Position numbers and translations under genes: made by a program
Assembly: GCA_023135135.1 (NCBI GenBank)
Contig: JAGLTT010000036.1
Coordinates: forward strand, 1-7,310
Reading direction: 5' to 3'
From: Dehalococcoidales bacterium
GTDB taxonomy: Bacteria; Chloroflexota; Dehalococcoidia; Dehalococcoidales; RBG-16-60-22
Length of the DNA: 7,310 bases
The notes under the pieces: generated by a model
What the model saw: only the letters and a program-made list of their open reading frames with translations
The model's database searches: none
What the model was told of the DNA's origin: nothing
Shown here: one piece after another, positions 5,603 to 7,310 of the stretch
How the letters are laid out: every line of letters begins with the position of its first letter
Numbering within the stretch: the first letter of the stretch is position 1

Positions 5603-6865
5603 TTATTTGATATCGGCTATATCCTTGCGATAGTGACACCCCTCAAACTGGATGCGGGTGATATTCTTATAAACTTTCTCTCTGGCTTCCGCCAGGTCTT
5701 TACCGGTGGCTACCACGGTGAGGATACGGCCGCCGCTGGTCATTATCTGTCCCTCCGGACTGACCCTCGTTCCGGCGTGAAATACCATGATATCCTTATC
5801 GACGTCGTCCAGGCCGCTGATGTGGAACCCGGTCTGATATTTGCCGGGATAGCCGCCCGATGCCATAACGACACCGACACAGGCATCATCGCTCCATTCT
5901 ATGTTCATTTTATCGAGTTCGTTATTGACCACTCCCATCATAATGTCCACCAGGTCGGTTTTCAGCCGGGGCAGGACAACCTGCGCTTCGGGGTCGCCGA
6001 AGCGGGCGTTAAATTCTATTGCTTTTGGCATTTTATTATTAATAATCATCAGGCCGCCGTAGAGTATGCCTTTATACTGTCGGCCTTCATCAGCCAGGGC
6101 CAGGATAGCGGGCTCCATGATGGTCTTGCTGATGATGTGGCCGAGTACCTCGCTGTAAAACGGGGGAGGACTATAGCTGCCCATGCCGCCGGTATTCGGT
6201 CCCTGGTTGTCGTCATATATACGCTTGTAGTCGCAGGCGGGTACCGTCGGAACGACCGTGCGGCCGTCGGTAAAGCTGAAGAAGCTCATCTCCCTGCCGT
6301 GGAGGTGCTCTTCGACAACGACCCTGTTGCCCGCGGGGCCAAAGGATTTGGCCTTCATTATGGCGGTAAGCGCCTCCTCGGCTTGGGGGACGGATTCGGC
6401 GATGATAACTCCCTTGCCGGCGGCCAGGCCGTCGGCCTTTATCACAATGGGAGGGGTCTGTCCCTGTGCATATGCTTTCGCTTTTTCCAGGTCGGAGAAG
6501 CTGGCGCTCTGAGCGCAGGGGATGCCGTGTTTCTGCATCAACTCCTTGGCGAAGACCTTGCTCGATTCTATCTCGGCAGCGCCCTGACTGGCACCGAAGA
6601 CGGCCATACCGCTGGAGATAAATTTATCGGCGATGCCAGCGGCCAGGGGTCCCTCCGGGCCAATGACGGTGAGGTCAATCTTGAGGTCTTTGACCTTTTT
6701 TTGCAGCGCCTCGATATCTTCAGCCTTAATATCCAGATTTTGAGCGAGCTTGGCTGTCCCGGCATTGCCGGGAGCGGCGAATATTTCGTTGACCTTGGGG
6801 CTCTGGGCAAGTTTCCAGACCAGGGCGTGTTCTCTGGCACCGCTACCAACTACTAATATTTTCAG
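5603..6865 (-). CDS. purD: Phosphoribosylamine-glycine ligase (GAR synthetase), CTG start
   Basis: An ATP-grasp enzyme that joins glycine to phosphoribosylamine to make GAR, the second step of de novo purine synthesis. From the CTG at 6863-6865 the protein is 420 residues, the usual family length. It begins (M)KILVVGSGAREHAL, matching the conserved N-terminus, and continues with APGNAGT (31-37) and GPEGPLAAG (69-77). The ATP-grasp part holds KADGLAAGKG (143-152), QGPNTGGMG (221-229) and EFNARFGDPEAQ (284-295). There is no in-frame ATG, GTG or TTG between the upstream stop (6899-6901) and the ATG at 6607, which would remove 86 conserved residues. GGAGG lies exactly six bases before the CTG, so CTG initiation is the best reading. 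It is the first gene of the pur run and is followed by purE after 20 bases. Confidence 0.95.
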   Translation of the reverse strand: MKILVVGSGAREHALVWKLAQSPKVNEIFAAPGNAGTAKLAQNLDIKAEDIEALQKKVKDLKIDLTVIGPEGPLAAGIADKFISSGMAVFGASQGAAEIESSKVFAKELMQKHGIPCAQSASFSDLEKAKAYAQGQTPPIVIKADGLAAGKGVIIAESVPQAEEALTAIMKAKSFGPAGNRVVVEEHLHGREMSFFSFTDGRTVVPTVPACDYKRIYDDNQGPNTGGMGSYSPPPFYSEVLGHIISKTIMEPAILALADEGRQYKGILYGGLMIINNKMPKAIEFNARFGDPEAQVVLPRLKTDLVDIMMGVVNNELDKMNIEWSDDACVGVVMASGGYPGKYQTGFHISGLDDVDKDIMVFHAGTRVSPEGQIMTSGGRILTVVATGKDLAEAREKVYKNITRIQFEGCHYRKDIADIK

Positions 6866-6871
6866 TCTACG

Positions 6872-6876
6872 CCTCC
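6872..6876 (-). promoter_or_regulatory. Shine-Dalgarno site that fixes the purD CTG start
   Basis: GGAGG on the - strand sits six bases before CTG at 6865-6863. This is ideal spacing for that codon and for no standard start codon in the frame. It is the main sequence evidence, besides the protein alignment, that purD begins with CTG. Confidence 0.75.
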
Positions 6877-6901
6877 GTATGGCAATTTTTAAGAACGCTT
6901 A

Positions 6902-6930
6902 ATTATACGATATATATTAATATCGCACCA
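6902..6930 (-). promoter_or_regulatory. Possible promoter of the pur operon
   Basis: In the 65-base gap upstream of purD, the - strand carries a perfect -10 hexamer TATAAT (bases 6907 to 6902). A -35 position 17 bases upstream reads TGGTGC (6930 to 6925), a poor match, and there is no extended -10 TGn. The start would fall near 6895, leaving a leader of about 30 bases, too short for a purine riboswitch. The spacer holds the perfect 10-base palindrome ATATTAATAT (6914-6923). AT-richness makes a chance -10 match plausible, and read-through from the upstream gene is the alternative. Confidence 0.35.
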
Positions 6931-7310
6931 CTACCAGTGAATATTTACGTCCTCAACAGTATACGATGAAAACTCCGATTCGTACCAGTGCTCGCCCAGC
7001 TCTTTTTCCAGCCTGTCGAGTGTTTGTTCCTGCTGAAGTAAATTTTCTTTCCAGGCCGATATCCTTTTCTCTTCGGAAGAACCGATGGTATATACCTTGC
7101 CGCTTATTTCTTGATTGTATCTTTCGACTTCCTGGTTGTAGGACTCCAGCATGTTTTTATAATCCTGCCATGCCTTCTCGCTGTCCACGTAGAAGTCGTA
7201 CTGCAGGGTGTAGTAATCATACGGCGCCGTTGTTACCCGGTCGATATGCAGTATACCATACCTCTTGCCTGTTTCAAGGTAGGCTACGGTGTCCCAGCTT
7301 TGTGTTTCAT
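6931..7310 (-). CDS. Hypothetical protein with predicted coiled coil, C-terminal part (5' end outside window)
   Basis: I do not recognise this protein. The frame is open from the right edge to the TAG at 6931-6933, giving at least 125 residues. A GTG at 7186-7188 could be read as a start but is most likely internal, because the open frame upstream of it encodes plausible protein (for example GKRYGILHIDRV). The fragment begins with a mixed, aromatic-rich segment containing many Tyr and Asp residues. Then come roughly 70 highly charged residues (Glu, Lys, Gln, Asn) without Pro, such as NMLESYNQEVERYNQEI and ENLLQQEQTLDRLEKEL, which look helical and likely coiled-coil. It ends in a short acidic/aromatic tail, VEDVNIHW. 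I see no membrane segment in this part. It lies 65 bases upstream of purD on the same strand, so it may share transcription, but nothing ties it to purine synthesis. Confidence 0.75.
   Translation of the reverse strand, partial: ETQSWDTVAYLETGKRYGILHIDRVTTAPYDYYTLQYDFYVDSEKAWQDYKNMLESYNQEVERYNQEISGKVYTIGSSEEKRISAWKENLLQQEQTLDRLEKELGEHWYESEFSSYTVEDVNIHW

Noticed and set aside
5583..5639. Longer purE start with 19 additional residues
   Set aside because: The extra residues are not part of PurE and overlap the purD 3' end. The ATG at 5582 has its own ribosome site and matches the family N-terminus.
6568..6849. 93-codon - strand open frame over the purD 5' region
   Set aside because: It is out of frame with the conserved PurD N-terminus in the same bases, is rich in Pro/Ser/Arg as shadow frames often are, and has no family resemblance.
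5597..6856. A 419-codon open frame on the + strand covering all of purD
   Set aside because: It is in exact codon register with purD on the opposite strand, so its stops could arise only where purD uses TTA, CTA or TCA. Scarcity of those codons explains the open frame. The translation resembles no family, while purD on the other strand is unmistakable.
6605..6865. purD truncated or frameshifted at its 5' end
   Set aside because: Translating the frame upstream of the ATG at 6607 gives the complete conserved N-terminal domain without stop or shift. Only the start codon (CTG) is non-standard.

Overview
The window reads as a chromosomal housekeeping segment of a bacterium with moderate GC content. 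Two biosynthetic blocks converge in it: histidine biosynthesis on the + strand (1-2714) and de novo purine biosynthesis on the - strand (6865 down to 2721). A further - strand gene of unknown function is cut by the right edge. I see no RNA gene, insertion sequence, CRISPR array or tRNA. The long (about 300 residue) form of PurC, the B. subtilis-like PurB signature, the class I PurE and the general flavour of the proteins suggest a Chloroflexota (Dehalococcoidia-like) genome. That placement rests on remembered family resemblance and is only moderately likely.

Histidine block: the 3' part of hisD (1-696) abuts hisC (697-1791) in a tightly coupled pair. After a 146-base gap comes hisB (1938-2714), which appears to be its own transcription unit. 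It has a sigma70-type promoter with both consensus hexamers (1881-1908), a good ribosome binding site, and a candidate intrinsic terminator (2733-2755). The encoded protein is unusual. About 65 residues resembling a helix-turn-helix DNA-binding domain precede a complete imidazoleglycerol-phosphate dehydratase. Repeats of the type TGTGTTA-n6/7-TAACA bracket the promoter and look like operators. Together they suggest a HisB enzyme that could sense and regulate its own transcription. This is the most interesting hypothesis in the window and it is untested.

Purine block, in transcription order: purD (6865-5603), purE (5582-5121), purB (5048-3699), purC (3647-2721). They are spaced 20-72 bases apart, all on the - strand, and probably form one operon. 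PurD makes GAR, PurE rearranges N5-CAIR to CAIR, PurC condenses CAIR with aspartate to SAICAR, and PurB cleaves SAICAR to AICAR and later adenylosuccinate to AMP. purD appears to start at a rare CTG codon. Without it the gene seems to lack its first 86 residues, although the reading frame is intact and conserved. hisB and purC converge with only 6 bases between their stop codons.

No stretch longer than 300 bases lacks a gene. The longest gap is the 146 bases between hisC and hisB, which holds the promoter and repeats described above.
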